Positions 34,038-47,007 of a stretch of DNA of 64,000 nt are shown one piece after another. How positions within the stretch are numbered: the first letter of the stretch is position 1; every line of letters starts with the position of its first letter. Made by a program: the position numbers and the translations under genes. Under the pieces are notes generated by a model. It saw only the letters and a list, made by a program, of their open reading frames with translations, did no database searches and was not told the origin of the DNA. The stretch comes from Streptomyces ochraceiscleroticus (GTDB lineage: Bacteria; Actinomycetota; Actinomycetes; Streptomycetales; Streptomycetaceae): NCBI RefSeq assembly GCF_000720485.1, contig NZ_JOAX01000001.1, positions 186,001 through 250,000 on the forward strand. Direction: 5' to 3'.

Positions 34038-34948
34038 CGCGGGCGGCGCCGGCCGCGGACGCGCACAGGGCGCTCCGGGACAACTCCCGGAGCGCCCTTC
34101 GCCGTTGAGTGCCCCTCAAGTACCCCTGCGGCAGGCTCTCCGGGCGTCCCGAGCCGTCCCCACGCTGTGGAACCCGCTCCCCGGCCGGCTCCGAACTCCC
34201 CAGCCCTGTTCGATTTCTGACGAGGACACGGCCTCCCTCCACAGATTGGGCGAGAATCTTCCTTCCACACCCTGGGGACTGGAGAGTTATCCCAACAGCG
34301 TCCACAAGGAGGCCGGCGGCCAGGACATCGCACCAGGTCAGCAGGGTGTGGATTTGCGGACAACCGCCATCCACAGGGTGTGGACAAAGATCCCGTCCAC
34401 AGGGCGGGCACGCGACTGTCCACCGGCTGCCCACAGGCAAAGCCGCGTTGTACACACCTCGTCCACACCGCTGTCCACTGTTCGGCAAGGCAACACCCCC
34501 TCTCACTGGCTCGAGTGAAAGCCGTCACACCAAAGTGCCGGGTTGGGCTGTGGGGAACCTGGGTAAAACTGGGGACGGCGCTGGGGAGAAACCGGCCTCC
34601 CCTGTGCATCAGGTGTGCACAAAGTCGGGCGGTCCACAGAACCGCCGGCTTATCCACGGCTGCACCCACAGCCCCCGGTGGACAAAAAACGGGCGCTGAC
34701 CTGGGAAAAGCCGGTTGTCCACGGTTTCCACAGCCCCTACTACTACGACCACGGATATGTAGCGGGGAACTCGTTTCGAATCGGGTGCTGTGCACAACTT
34801 GGGGACCGGGCCTCTCCGAGCTCCCGTCCCGACTTGACCCCGAGCCGCACCGACTGTCGGTGGTGTGCGTCAGACTGGTCTCCGGCAACCCAGCCGACGA
34901 CGAAGGCCAGCAGGGCGAAGAGCCAGCAACAGCAGGAGGCGGTTTCCG
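34038..34948 (+). other. oriC: origin of replication oriC
   Basis: The dnaA-dnaN gap of 911 bp carries no gene. One DnaA box is perfect (34379-34387, minus orientation). Eight more have one mismatch, starting at 34355, 34448, 34459, 34614, 34650, 34677, 34715 and 34789. About ten have two mismatches, starting at 34287, 34298, 34347, 34367, 34393, 34416, 34471, 34549, 34630 and 34724. The total of about 19 agrees with published Streptomyces origins. The boxes fall in two groups, 34287-34479 and 34549-34797, around a box-poor gap. No strongly AT-rich block is visible. Confidence 0.95.
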
Positions 34949-36079
34949 GTGAAGATCCGGGTGGAGCGCGATGTACTCGCGGAGGCAGTGGCCTGGGCGG
35001 CCAAGAGCCTCCCGGCCCGTCCGCCGGTGCCCGTCCTCGCGGGCCTGCTGCTGAAGGCGGAGGACGGCTCCCTGAGCCTCTCCGGCTTCGACTACGAGGT
35101 CTCGGCACGCGTCTCGGTGGAGGCGGAGACCGAGGAGGAGGGCACGGTCCTCGTCTCCGGCCGGCTGCTCGCCGACATCTGCCGTGCGCTGCCGAACCGC
35201 CCGGTGGAGATCTCCACAGACGGTGTACGAGTGACCGTCGTCTGCGGCTCCTCGCGCTTCACCCTCCACACCCTTCCTGTGGAGGAGTACCCGGCGCTGC
35301 CCCAGATGCCCACCGCCACCGGCACCGTCCCCGGTGAGGTCTTCGCCTCCGCGGCCGCCCAGGTCGCCATCGCCGCCGGCCGCGACGACACCCTCCCGGT
35401 GCTCACCGGTGTCCGCATCGAGATCGAGGGCGACACCGTCACGCTCGCCTCGACCGACCGCTACCGCTTCGCGGTCCGCGAGTTCCTGTGGAAGCCGGAG
35501 AGCCCGGACGCCTCCGCGGTCGCGCTGGTGCCCGCCAAGACGCTGCTGGACACCGCCAAGTCGCTGAGCAGCGGTGACACGGTCACGCTGGCGCTGTCCG
35601 GCTCCGGTGCCGGCGAGGGCCTGATCGGTTTCGAGGGCGCCGGGCGGCGGACGACCACCCGCCTCCTCGAGGGCGACCTGCCGAAGTACCGCACGCTCTT
35701 CCCGACCGAGTTCAACTCCGTCGCGGTGATCGAGACCGCCCCCTTCGTCGAGGCCGTCAAGCGTGTGGCGCTGGTGGCCGAGCGGAACACCCCGGTGCGG
35801 CTCAGCTTCGAGCAGGGCGTGCTGATCCTGGAGGCCGGCTCCAGCGACGATGCACAGGCTGTGGAGCGCGTCGACGCGGCTCTGGAGGGCGACGACATCT
35901 CGATCGCCTTCAACCCCGGCTTCCTGCTGGAGGGTCTGTCCGCGATCGACTCGCCGGTGGCGCAGCTCTCGTTCACGACGTCGACCAAGCCCGCGCTGCT
36001 GAGCGGCAAGCCGGCCGCCGACGCCGAGGCGGACGACGCGTACAAGTACCTGATCATGCCGGTCCGCCTGTCCGGCTGA
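34949..36079 (+). CDS. dnaN: DNA polymerase III sliding clamp, beta subunit
   Basis: The beta clamp encircles DNA and tethers polymerase III and other partners. The 376-residue protein starts MKIRVERDVLAEAVAWAAKS and has three similar domains. Clamp blocks include LASTDRYRFAVRE and the C-terminal YLIMPVRLSG. I chose the GTG at 34949 after AGGAGG; the longer upstream frame is Arg-rich and lies within oriC. A near copy of the last 29 bp occurs 80 bp downstream. Confidence 0.97.
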   Translation: MKIRVERDVLAEAVAWAAKSLPARPPVPVLAGLLLKAEDGSLSLSGFDYEVSARVSVEAETEEEGTVLVSGRLLADICRALPNRPVEISTDGVRVTVVCGSSRFTLHTLPVEEYPALPQMPTATGTVPGEVFASAAAQVAIAAGRDDTLPVLTGVRIEIEGDTVTLASTDRYRFAVREFLWKPESPDASAVALVPAKTLLDTAKSLSSGDTVTLALSGSGAGEGLIGFEGAGRRTTTRLLEGDLPKYRTLFPTEFNSVAVIETAPFVEAVKRVALVAERNTPVRLSFEQGVLILEAGSSDDAQAVERVDAALEGDDISIAFNPGFLLEGLSAIDSPVAQLSFTTSTKPALLSGKPAADAEADDAYKYLIMPVRLSG

Positions 36080-36164
36080 GCCTGACACGTCGCGTCGGCT
36101 GGGAGCGCGAGGGGCGTCCCTCGCCGGGCCGCAGTATGCCGGTGCGTCTCTCCGGCTGAGCCTG
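36056..36164 (+). repeat. duplicated dnaN 3' end
   Basis: The 29 bases at 36056-36084 (codons MPVRLSG, stop, and GCCTG) recur at 36136-36164 with 26 matches. All three differences are third-position synonymous changes (GTC/GTG, CGC/CGT, CTG/CTC). The copies are 80 bp apart. Confidence 0.85.
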
Positions 36165-36192
36165 CGCCCGGTGCCCTGTGCCGCGCCCGGAA

Positions 36193-36219
36193 GGCCGTAC
36201 GGACTCGCTCCGTACGGCC
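36193..36219 (+). terminator. dnaN terminator
   Basis: A perfect 11-bp stem (36193-36203 with 36209-36219) with a five-base loop lies after the duplicated dnaN tail and before gnd. Confidence 0.8.
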
Positions 36220-36345
36220 GCCCGAATGACGCGGTTGACCTGCGGCTTATGAGCGGCTGAGCCCACAGCTGTGCACGGCCCTTCGGGCGTAGGCTCGTCG
36301 TAGGTCAGGTACAAGGGCAACGACTATGTGCAAAGAGGGTCTCTG

Positions 36346-37224
36346 ATGGAGCTCGGTCTCGTCGGTCTCGGCAAGATGGGCGGCAACATGCGCGAGCGCA
36401 TCCGCCGCGCAGGCCACACGGTCATCGGTTACGACCGCAACCCGGACCTCGCTGACGTTGGCAGCCTCAAGGAGCTCGTGGACTCGCTGCAGGGTCCGCG
36501 GGTCGTGTGGGTCATGGTGCCGGCCGGCGCCGCCACCCAGGCGACGATCGATGAGCTGGGCGAGCTGCTGTCCGAGGGCGACATCGTCGTGGACGGCGGC
36601 AACAGCCGCTGGACCGATGACGAGAAGCACGCCGAGGAGCTGCGCGCCAAGGGCATCGGCTTCGTCGACTGCGGCGTCTCCGGTGGCGTGTGGGGCCTGG
36701 AGAACGGCTACGCGCTGATGTACGGCGGCGACGCCGCGGACGTGGCGAAGGTCCAGCCGATCTTCGACGCGCTCAAGCCGGAGGGCGACTTCGGCTCCGT
36801 TCACGCCGGCAAGGTCGGCGCCGGTCACTTCGCGAAGATGGTCCACAACGGCATCGAGTACGCGATGATGCAGGCGTACGCCGAGGGCTGGGAGCTGCTG
36901 GAGAAGGTCGACTCCGTCACGGACGTGCGCGAGGTCTTCCGCTCCTGGCAGGAGGGCACGGTCATCCGCTCCTGGCTGCTGGACCTGGCGGTCAACGCGC
37001 TGGACGACGACGAGCACCTGGAGAAGCTGCGGGGCTTCGCCGCCGACTCCGGTGAGGGCCGCTGGACGGTCGAGGCCGCGATCGACAACGCGGTGCCGCT
37101 GCCGGCGATCACCGCCTCGCTGTTCGCGCGGTTCGCCTCGCGTCAGGACGACTCGCCGCAGATGAAGATGATCGCCGCGCTGCGGAACCAGTTCGGCGGC
37201 CACGCGGTCGAGAACAAGAAGTAA
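36346..37224 (+). CDS. gnd: 6-phosphogluconate dehydrogenase, decarboxylating (short form)
   Basis: The enzyme oxidizes 6-phosphogluconate to ribulose 5-phosphate and CO2 in the pentose phosphate pathway. The 292-residue protein has the dinucleotide motif [13 protein letters not shown], the substrate block [19 protein letters not shown], and the catalytic Lys region [22 protein letters not shown]. It belongs to the short, about 300-residue type, not the 470-residue enteric type. The ATG at 36346 follows AGAGGG. Its place between dnaN and recF is a Streptomyces trait. Confidence 0.94.
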   Translation: MELGLVGLGKMGGNMRERIRRAGHTVIGYDRNPDLADVGSLKELVDSLQGPRVVWVMVPAGAATQATIDELGELLSEGDIVVDGGNSRWTDDEKHAEELRAKGIGFVDCGVSGGVWGLENGYALMYGGDAADVAKVQPIFDALKPEGDFGSVHAGKVGAGHFAKMVHNGIEYAMMQAYAEGWELLEKVDSVTDVREVFRSWQEGTVIRSWLLDLAVNALDDDEHLEKLRGFAADSGEGRWTVEAAIDNAVPLPAITASLFARFASRQDDSPQMKMIAALRNQFGGHAVENKK

Positions 37225-37291
37225 TCCCAGGTGCTGGGGCGTTTTCCCCGGCACCGCAGCAGTGTTACGCCGGGGGAGGTCGGCGCCGCCC

Positions 37292-38425
37292 ATGCATGTC
37301 GCGCATCTGTCGCTCGCCGACTTCCGCTCGTACGCCCGGGTCGAGGTCCCGCTCGACCCGGGCGTCACGGCCTTCGTCGGGCCCAACGGCCAGGGGAAGA
37401 CCAATCTCGTCGAGGCGGTCGGCTATCTCGCCACCCTCGGCAGTCACCGCGTGTCCTCCGACGCGCCGCTGGTCCGTATGGGAGCGGAGCGGGCGATCGT
37501 CCGGGCGCAGGTGGTGCAGGGTGAGCGGCAGCAGCTGGTCGAGCTGGAGCTGAACCCCGGAAAGGCCAATCGGGCCCGGATCAATAGATCCTCGCAGGTC
37601 AGACCACGTGACGTGCTCGGCATCGTGCGGACGGTCCTGTTCGCGCCGGAGGACCTGGCGCTGGTCAAGGGCGATCCGGGCGAGCGGCGGCGCTTCCTGG
37701 ACGAGCTGATCACTGCGCGCTCGCCGCGGATGGCGGGTGTGCGCTCGGACTACGACCGTGTGCTGAAGCAGCGGAACACCCTGCTGAAGAGCGCGGCCCT
37801 GGCGCGCCGGCACGGTGGCCGGAAGATGGACCTGTCCACGCTGGACGTGTGGGACCAGCATCTGGCCCGCGCGGGGGCCGAGCTCCTGGCGCAGCGGCTG
37901 GACCTGATCGCGACGCTGCAGCCGCTGGCGGACAAGGCGTACGAGCAGCTCGCACCGGGCGGCGGTCCGGTCGCGCTGGAGTACCGCGGTTCGGTGGGCG
38001 AGCGGCTGGCGGAGGCGTCGAACCGTGAGGAGTTGTACGGGCTGCTCATGGAGGCGCTGGGTGAGGCGCGGAAGAACGAGATCGAGCGGGGCGTGACGCT
38101 GGTCGGTCCGCACCGTGACGACCTGGTCCTCAAGCTGGGGCGGCTGCCCGCGAAGGGGTACGCGAGCCACGGTGAGTCCTGGTCGTACGCGCTGGCGCTG
38201 CGGCTGGCCTCGTACGACCTGCTGAGGGCCGAGGGCAACGAGCCGGTCCTCGTACTGGACGACGTCTTCGCCGAGCTGGACTCCCGCCGGCGGGAGCGGC
38301 TGGCCGAGCTGGTGGCGCCGGGCGAGCAGGTGCTGGTGACGGCGGCGGTGGACGACGATGTGCCGGGCGTGCTGGCGGGGACGCGGTTCGCGGTCTCCGA
38401 GGGCACGGCGGAAAAGGTGTCGTAA
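37292..38425 (+). CDS. recF: DNA replication and repair protein RecF
   Basis: RecF helps load RecA at gaps and restart forks. The 377-residue ABC-type ATPase has Walker [17 protein letters not shown], the signature region [15 protein letters not shown], and Walker [20 protein letters not shown] chose the ATG at 37292 ([14 protein letters not shown], the conserved start), with GGGGGAGG a little far upstream. A GTG ten codons earlier would put a rare TTA leucine codon at position two, which argues against it. The next gene starts directly after the stop. Confidence 0.95.
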   Translation: MHVAHLSLADFRSYARVEVPLDPGVTAFVGPNGQGKTNLVEAVGYLATLGSHRVSSDAPLVRMGAERAIVRAQVVQGERQQLVELELNPGKANRARINRSSQVRPRDVLGIVRTVLFAPEDLALVKGDPGERRRFLDELITARSPRMAGVRSDYDRVLKQRNTLLKSAALARRHGGRKMDLSTLDVWDQHLARAGAELLAQRLDLIATLQPLADKAYEQLAPGGGPVALEYRGSVGERLAEASNREELYGLLMEALGEARKNEIERGVTLVGPHRDDLVLKLGRLPAKGYASHGESWSYALALRLASYDLLRAEGNEPVLVLDDVFAELDSRRRERLAELVAPGEQVLVTAAVDDDVPGVLAGTRFAVSEGTAEKVS

Positions 38426-38983
38426 GTGAGTGAGCAGTCCGGTCCTCAGGAGCCTGCGGGACCCGAGCAGCCGAAGCCGCCGGAGCTGTCCGGTGTCGAT
38501 CTGGCGCGGCAGGCGCTGGTGGCCGCCAAGGAGCAGGCGAGAGCCCGGGGCGCGGCGGCGCAGCAGAAGAAGCAGGCCCGGCGCGGGGGCGGGCTCCGTT
38601 CCGGCGCGCGGGCCGACGGTCGGGACCCGCTGCCGCTGGGTGCGGCGATCAACCGGCTGATCACCGAGCGCGGCTGGGAGACGCCGGCCGCGGTCGGCGG
38701 GGTGATGGGGCGCTGGCCTCAGCTCGTGGGCGCCGAGGTGGCGCAGCACTGTGAGCCGCAGAAGTACGACGAGGACGCCCGGGTGCTGACGGTGCAGTGC
38801 GACTCGACGGCGTGGGCGACGCAGCTACGGCTGCTGGCGCCGACGCTGGTGGCGCGGCTGAACGAGGACCTGGGCCATGGCTCGGTAAAGATCATCAAGG
38901 TGCTGGGGCCGGGGGGCCCGCCCCGCCGGTACGGCTCGCTGCGGGCTCCTGGGAGCAAGGGGCCCGGGGACACGTACGGCTGA
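38426..38983 (+). CDS. dciA: DciA-type helicase-loading factor (DUF721)
   Basis: The 185-residue protein has a Lys/Arg/Ala-rich N-terminal region and then the DUF721 core: GAAINRLITERGWETPAAVG, GRWPQLVGAEVAQHCEP and STAWATQLRLLAP. DUF721 proteins, named DciA, are the replicative-helicase partners in bacteria that lack DnaC or DnaI. The GTG directly follows the recF stop. The position between recF and gyrB is conserved in actinobacteria. Confidence 0.9.
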   Translation: MSEQSGPQEPAGPEQPKPPELSGVDLARQALVAAKEQARARGAAAQQKKQARRGGGLRSGARADGRDPLPLGAAINRLITERGWETPAAVGGVMGRWPQLVGAEVAQHCEPQKYDEDARVLTVQCDSTAWATQLRLLAPTLVARLNEDLGHGSVKIIKVLGPGGPPRRYGSLRAPGSKGPGDTYG

Positions 38984-39010
38984 TCCGTACGCGTGGGGCC
39001 GAAGCCTTCC

Positions 39011-39024
39011 GTTTCACGTGAAAC
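39011..39024. other. parS: parS centromere site upstream of gyrB
   Basis: Perfect GTTTCACGTGAAAC; first of three copies spaced exactly 28 bp. Confidence 0.93.
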
Positions 39025-39038
39025 CGCGTCTGTCGTTC

Positions 39039-39052
39039 GTTCCACGTGAAAC
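39039..39052. other. parS: parS-like site, 13/14 match
   Basis: GTTCCACGTGAAAC has one mismatch. It is the middle of the evenly spaced triplet. Confidence 0.75.
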
Positions 39053-39066
39053 CGGCTCTGCCTCCG

Positions 39067-39080
39067 GTTTCACGTGAAAC
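39067..39080. other. parS: parS centromere site upstream of gyrB
   Basis: Perfect GTTTCACGTGAAAC; third of the evenly spaced triplet. Confidence 0.93.
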
Positions 39081-39307
39081 TGCCCCTGCGGCGGGTGCCC
39101 ATACGGGCGAGATGCCTGGGATGTTCTGGTGTGACGCAAGAGACTCCGCTCACCGTAGTCGGAGGTTGACAGCCCGAAGCGCTGAGTGCCGGTGTGAGCG
39201 TCCTGGGGGCCCGTCTCAGATATGGGGAGTCGGCGGACGCCAGTTCAGGGCGGCACGTGAGGACTCAGGCGCCCGCAAACCCCCATGAGTGTCGGCGCTA
39301 CCGGTAG

Positions 39308-41458
<2,151 letters not shown>

Positions 41459-41507
41459 GCCCGTCGGCCCGATCAACAGCCGCAGCTCGAAAGGACTTTG
41501 AACAGCA

Positions 41508-44132
<2,625 letters not shown>

Positions 44133-44147
44133 CGCGAGGAGTAGGTC

Positions 44148-44822
44148 GTGAGTGGAGCCACGGGTGCGCAGGCGGGCGGATCGGGCGACGGGCGGAGCTC
44201 GTCCTCCGGGCCCGCGACCGTGACGGACAGCGCCCGTGGCTCCGATGCTGAGGGCGGCCCCCGCAAGGAGGCCGCCTCCGAGGGGGGAACAGTGACCGAC
44301 ACCCGGCAGCCGCAGCCCGAGGCACAGCCGCAGCCCGAGCCCCGTCCGCAGGGCGCCGAGGGGCAGCCTTACCGCCCGCCGTCGGCGTACGCGACCGAGG
44401 TGGGTCAGCAGGGGATGCGCGTGCCCCGTACGGGCGTCCGTACGACCCCGCGTACGCGCAAGGCCCGGCTTCGGGTGGCCCGCGCCGATCCGTGGTCGGT
44501 GATGAAGGTCAGCTTCCTGCTGTCGATCGCGCTGGGGCTGTGCACGCTGGTGGCGGTGTCGGTGCTGTGGATGGTGATGGACGCGATGGGCGTCTTCACC
44601 ACGGTCGGCGGCACGATCAGCGAGGCCACCAGCTCCGACGGCGGTTCCGGTTTCGACCTTCAGTCGTTCCTGTCGCTGCCGCGGGTGCTGCTGTTCACCG
44701 GTGTCATCGCGGTGATCGACGTGGTGCTGGCGACGGCGCTGGCCACGCTCGGCGCGTTCATCTACAACCTCTCGGCGGGCTTCGTGGGCGGCGTGGAGCT
44801 GACCCTGGCCGAGGACGAATGA
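44148..44822 (+). CDS. DUF3566 transmembrane protein
   Basis: The 224-residue protein has a long disordered Ser/Gly/Gln/Pro-rich N-terminal half and then the DUF3566 core: RVARADPWSVMKVSFLLSIA, two membrane helices, and the end GAFIYNLSAGFVGGVELTLA. Homologues follow gyrA in most actinobacteria, including M. tuberculosis Rv0007. The function is unknown. A GAGGAG site precedes the GTG, and the gene is 15 bp from gyrA, probably in the same transcript. Confidence 0.9.
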   Translation: MSGATGAQAGGSGDGRSSSSGPATVTDSARGSDAEGGPRKEAASEGGTVTDTRQPQPEAQPQPEPRPQGAEGQPYRPPSAYATEVGQQGMRVPRTGVRTTPRTRKARLRVARADPWSVMKVSFLLSIALGLCTLVAVSVLWMVMDAMGVFTTVGGTISEATSSDGGSGFDLQSFLSLPRVLLFTGVIAVIDVVLATALATLGAFIYNLSAGFVGGVELTLAEDE

Positions 44823-44873
44823 CCTGGTGCGGGTGGCCGCGGACGGCCTTTCGGGACCCCGGCGGCTATCGAT

Positions 44874-44903
44874 TTGGGTCATGGCTCTGAAGTGCGCTAA
44901 TCT
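44874..44903 (+). promoter_or_regulatory. candidate tRNA-Ile promoter
   Basis: TTGGGT (44874-44879) and TAATCT (44898-44903) are 18 bp apart, about 32 bp before the tRNA. Confidence 0.5.
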
Positions 44904-44935
44904 TTCGGTGCAGCCAGCGAGGCGGCACCAAGCCA

Positions 44936-45009
44936 GGGGCTATAGCTCAGACGGTTAGAGCGCTTCCCTGATAAGGAAGAGGCCACAGGTTCAAGTCCTG
45001 TTAGCCCCA
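44936..45009 (+). tRNA. tRNA-Ile (anticodon GAT)
   Basis: A full cloverleaf is present. The acceptor stem GGGGCTA pairs with TAGCCCC, the anticodon loop is CTGATAA with GAT at 44970-44972, and the T arm is CAGGTTCAAGTCCTG. The 3' CCA is not fully encoded and must be added by the CCA enzyme. tRNA-Ile downstream of gyrA is conserved in actinobacteria. Confidence 0.97.
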
Positions 45010-45016
45010 CCGGCAA

Positions 45017-45056
45017 GGATCGGCCCGGACGGAGAGTTCTCCGCCCGGGCCGATCC
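45017..45056 (+). terminator. tRNA-Ile terminator
   Basis: A 12-bp outer stem (45017-45028 with 45045-45056) and a short inner stem, followed by GTTT. Confidence 0.85.
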
Positions 45057-45166
45057 GTTTGTGCTTCTGGCGAGTTGGGGGCGGGCTAGGTCACCGATTG
45101 ATATCGACCGGTGTGTATCATCGGCCCCCGAAGGTCCCCTACGTCAACGAAAGACGAGGTCGCGCG

Positions 45167-45301
45167 GTGAAGAAGCTTCTCCTGGTCGCACTGGCCGCCA
45201 TCGGCGGGCTCCTCGTGTACCGCCAGATCCAGGCGGATCGCGCCGAGCAGGATCTGTGGACGGAGGCGACCGACTCCGTGCCCGCAGGTTCGGGCGTGTG
45301 A
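45167..45301 (+). CDS. DLW-39 family small protein
   Basis: The 44-residue protein is mostly one hydrophobic N-terminal segment (MKKLLLVALAAIGGLLVYRQ) and then a charged end with the family signature EQDLWTEATD. It is a tiny actinobacterial protein of unknown function, always found near gyrA and tRNA-Ile. The GTG at 45167 follows GAGGT. It is easy to miss in automatic annotation. Confidence 0.85.
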   Translation: MKKLLLVALAAIGGLLVYRQIQADRAEQDLWTEATDSVPAGSGV

Positions 45302-45317
45302 GCCCCAGCACGTACGT

Positions 45318-45360
45318 ACGAAACCCCGGTTGCCGCGCTCTGCGGCGGCCGGGGTTTCGT
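45318..45360 (+). terminator. hairpin terminator after the DLW-39 gene
   Basis: A long stem (45318-45329 with 45349-45360, plus inner pairs) follows the small gene by 16 bp. Confidence 0.8.
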
Positions 45361-45414
45361 CTGTTCGGCGGCGCTTCCCGGTGGTCGTTGCGGGACCGTG
45401 ATGCCTCGTGTCTT

Positions 45415-45455
45415 GAGTTTGCGGTAGCACACCACTAAGTTGCGCTAGCAAACTC
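45415..45455. repeat. repeat cluster upstream of a membrane protein gene
   Basis: GAGTTTGC (45415-45422) is inverted at 45448-45455 as GCAAACTC. TGCGGTAGCA (45420-45429) recurs as TGCGCTAGCA (45441-45450), exactly 21 bp apart. The arrangement looks like a regulator binding site about 85 bp before the next start codon. Confidence 0.5.
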
Positions 45456-45538
45456 GATGGGTGTGCACCGGGGCGGCGGACAGTGACGCGGCCGGCGGGG
45501 CAGGATGGGCGGGGGCTCGGGACGATGAGGGGTAGTAC

Positions 45539-46966
45539 GTGGTGACGCGGCGCACGATCAGGAGGGGACTGGCCGGCCCGATGGCGCTCGGCGTGCTGGC
45601 GGTGCTGCCGGGGGTGGCCACGGCGGACGCGCCGCCCACGTATGCGCCCGCGCCGGATGCCAAACCCGTCGAGGGAAAGGCGAGTACGGGATCCGCGCCG
45701 GAGATCGTCCCCGGTACGTACACCGACTCCCTGAAGCGCGGCGAGAAGAAGCTCTACGCCCTCGATCTGGACGGCAGTTCCACCGCCTACGTCTCCGCGG
45801 TGGCCGCGCCGGCGCCGGACACGAAGGTGGAGGACTACACCGACGGGCTGACCGTCTCCGTGCAGGACAGCAACGGCACGACCTGCGGCCCGGACGGTGA
45901 CGTGCGGTTCCACGGCGGCAAGACCGCCTATCCGATCGCCGATTACGCCGCCCGCCGCATCGGCAGTGACCTGTCGGAGTGTCAGCAGGCGGGCCCGTAC
46001 TACGTGGTGGTCGAACGCCCCGGGGACGCCACCTCGGGCCCCGACAGCTGGCCGGTCGAGCTGCACTACATGACCGAGCCCGCCCTTACGGGGGCTGCGC
46101 CCGCCGAACCCGGTAAGGGCAGTTGGAGCAGCGCGACGCCCCCGCCGCCCACGGAGGGCGCGCGGAAGTCCGTCTCGGGCGGTACCGGCTTCAACGACGC
46201 CGCCTCCGTGGGCGAGGGGCAGTGGCGGGACCGCATCCGGCCCGGCGAGACCCGCTTCTACCGGGTGCCGGTGGACTGGGGGCAGCAGCTGAACGTGAGC
46301 GCCGAACTGTCCAGCACGGCGCGGAAGCCGGGCACGGGGATCTCCTCGTTCGTCCCGGAGGCGCTCGGCCTGACCGCGTACAACCCGGCGCGCGGCCTGG
46401 TCAGCGACGAGAGCTTCAAGGCGTACGAGGGCAAGCAGACGGCGGTGCGGCTGTTCACCGCGCCGGTGGACTACGGCAACCGCTTCAGTGACGACGACGC
46501 CGTCAGCCCGATGCGCTTCGCGGGCTGGTACTACCTGGAGGTGTCGCTCAACCCGGACGCCGCGCAGTTCTTCAAGAAGGGCGCCGACCTCACGCTCCGG
46601 GTGGGCCTCAAGGGCGCGGCGAAGCCCGGCCCCCATTACGCGGAGCCGGCGGCCGACTTCTCCGTCACCTCCGGGGACCGGGACCTGGCGGAGACGGGCC
46701 GCGCGGCGTCCGAGGCGGAGCGCAGCGGTCATCTGCGGACGGTCGGGTACGCGGGCATCGGCGTCGGTGCGGCGCTGCTCGTCGGCCTCGGGGTGTGGAC
46801 GGCGAGGGCGCGGCGCAAGGCGGCGATCACCATGGCGGCCACGGGCCCCGCTGAGGGCGCGCCGGGCGGTCAGGGGGACCGGGTGCCCGGACAGCAGCCG
46901 TACGGCGCTCAGAACGGCGCTCAGGACGCCGGACAGGGGTTCGGAAGCCGACCGCCGCGGGGCTGA
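45539..46966 (+). CDS. secreted, C-terminally anchored protein of unknown function
   Basis: The 475-residue protein has a signal peptide (RRGLAGPMALGVLAVLPGVATADA) and a large extracellular part with two similar modules. Each contains a segment like PGTYTDSLKRGEKKLYALDL or RPGETRFYRVPVDWGQQLNV. One membrane helix (YAGIGVGAALLVGLGVWTA) precedes a short basic and Gln/Gly-rich tail. I recognise no named family. GAGGGG lies six bases before two consecutive GTG codons. It is convergent with the kinase gene. Confidence 0.75.
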   Translation: MVTRRTIRRGLAGPMALGVLAVLPGVATADAPPTYAPAPDAKPVEGKASTGSAPEIVPGTYTDSLKRGEKKLYALDLDGSSTAYVSAVAAPAPDTKVEDYTDGLTVSVQDSNGTTCGPDGDVRFHGGKTAYPIADYAARRIGSDLSECQQAGPYYVVVERPGDATSGPDSWPVELHYMTEPALTGAAPAEPGKGSWSSATPPPPTEGARKSVSGGTGFNDAASVGEGQWRDRIRPGETRFYRVPVDWGQQLNVSAELSSTARKPGTGISSFVPEALGLTAYNPARGLVSDESFKAYEGKQTAVRLFTAPVDYGNRFSDDDAVSPMRFAGWYYLEVSLNPDAAQFFKKGADLTLRVGLKGAAKPGPHYAEPAADFSVTSGDRDLAETGRAASEAERSGHLRTVGYAGIGVGAALLVGLGVWTARARRKAAITMAATGPAEGAPGGQGDRVPGQQPYGAQNGAQDAGQGFGSRPPRG

Positions 46967-47007
46967 CCGCCCAGGGGCCTGTACGGCTCTGTGGCGGGCC
47001 CAGAGCG

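Noticed and set aside
39176..39204. TTGACA as the -35 of the gyrB promoter
   Set aside because: No TANNNT-like element follows at 16-19 bp.
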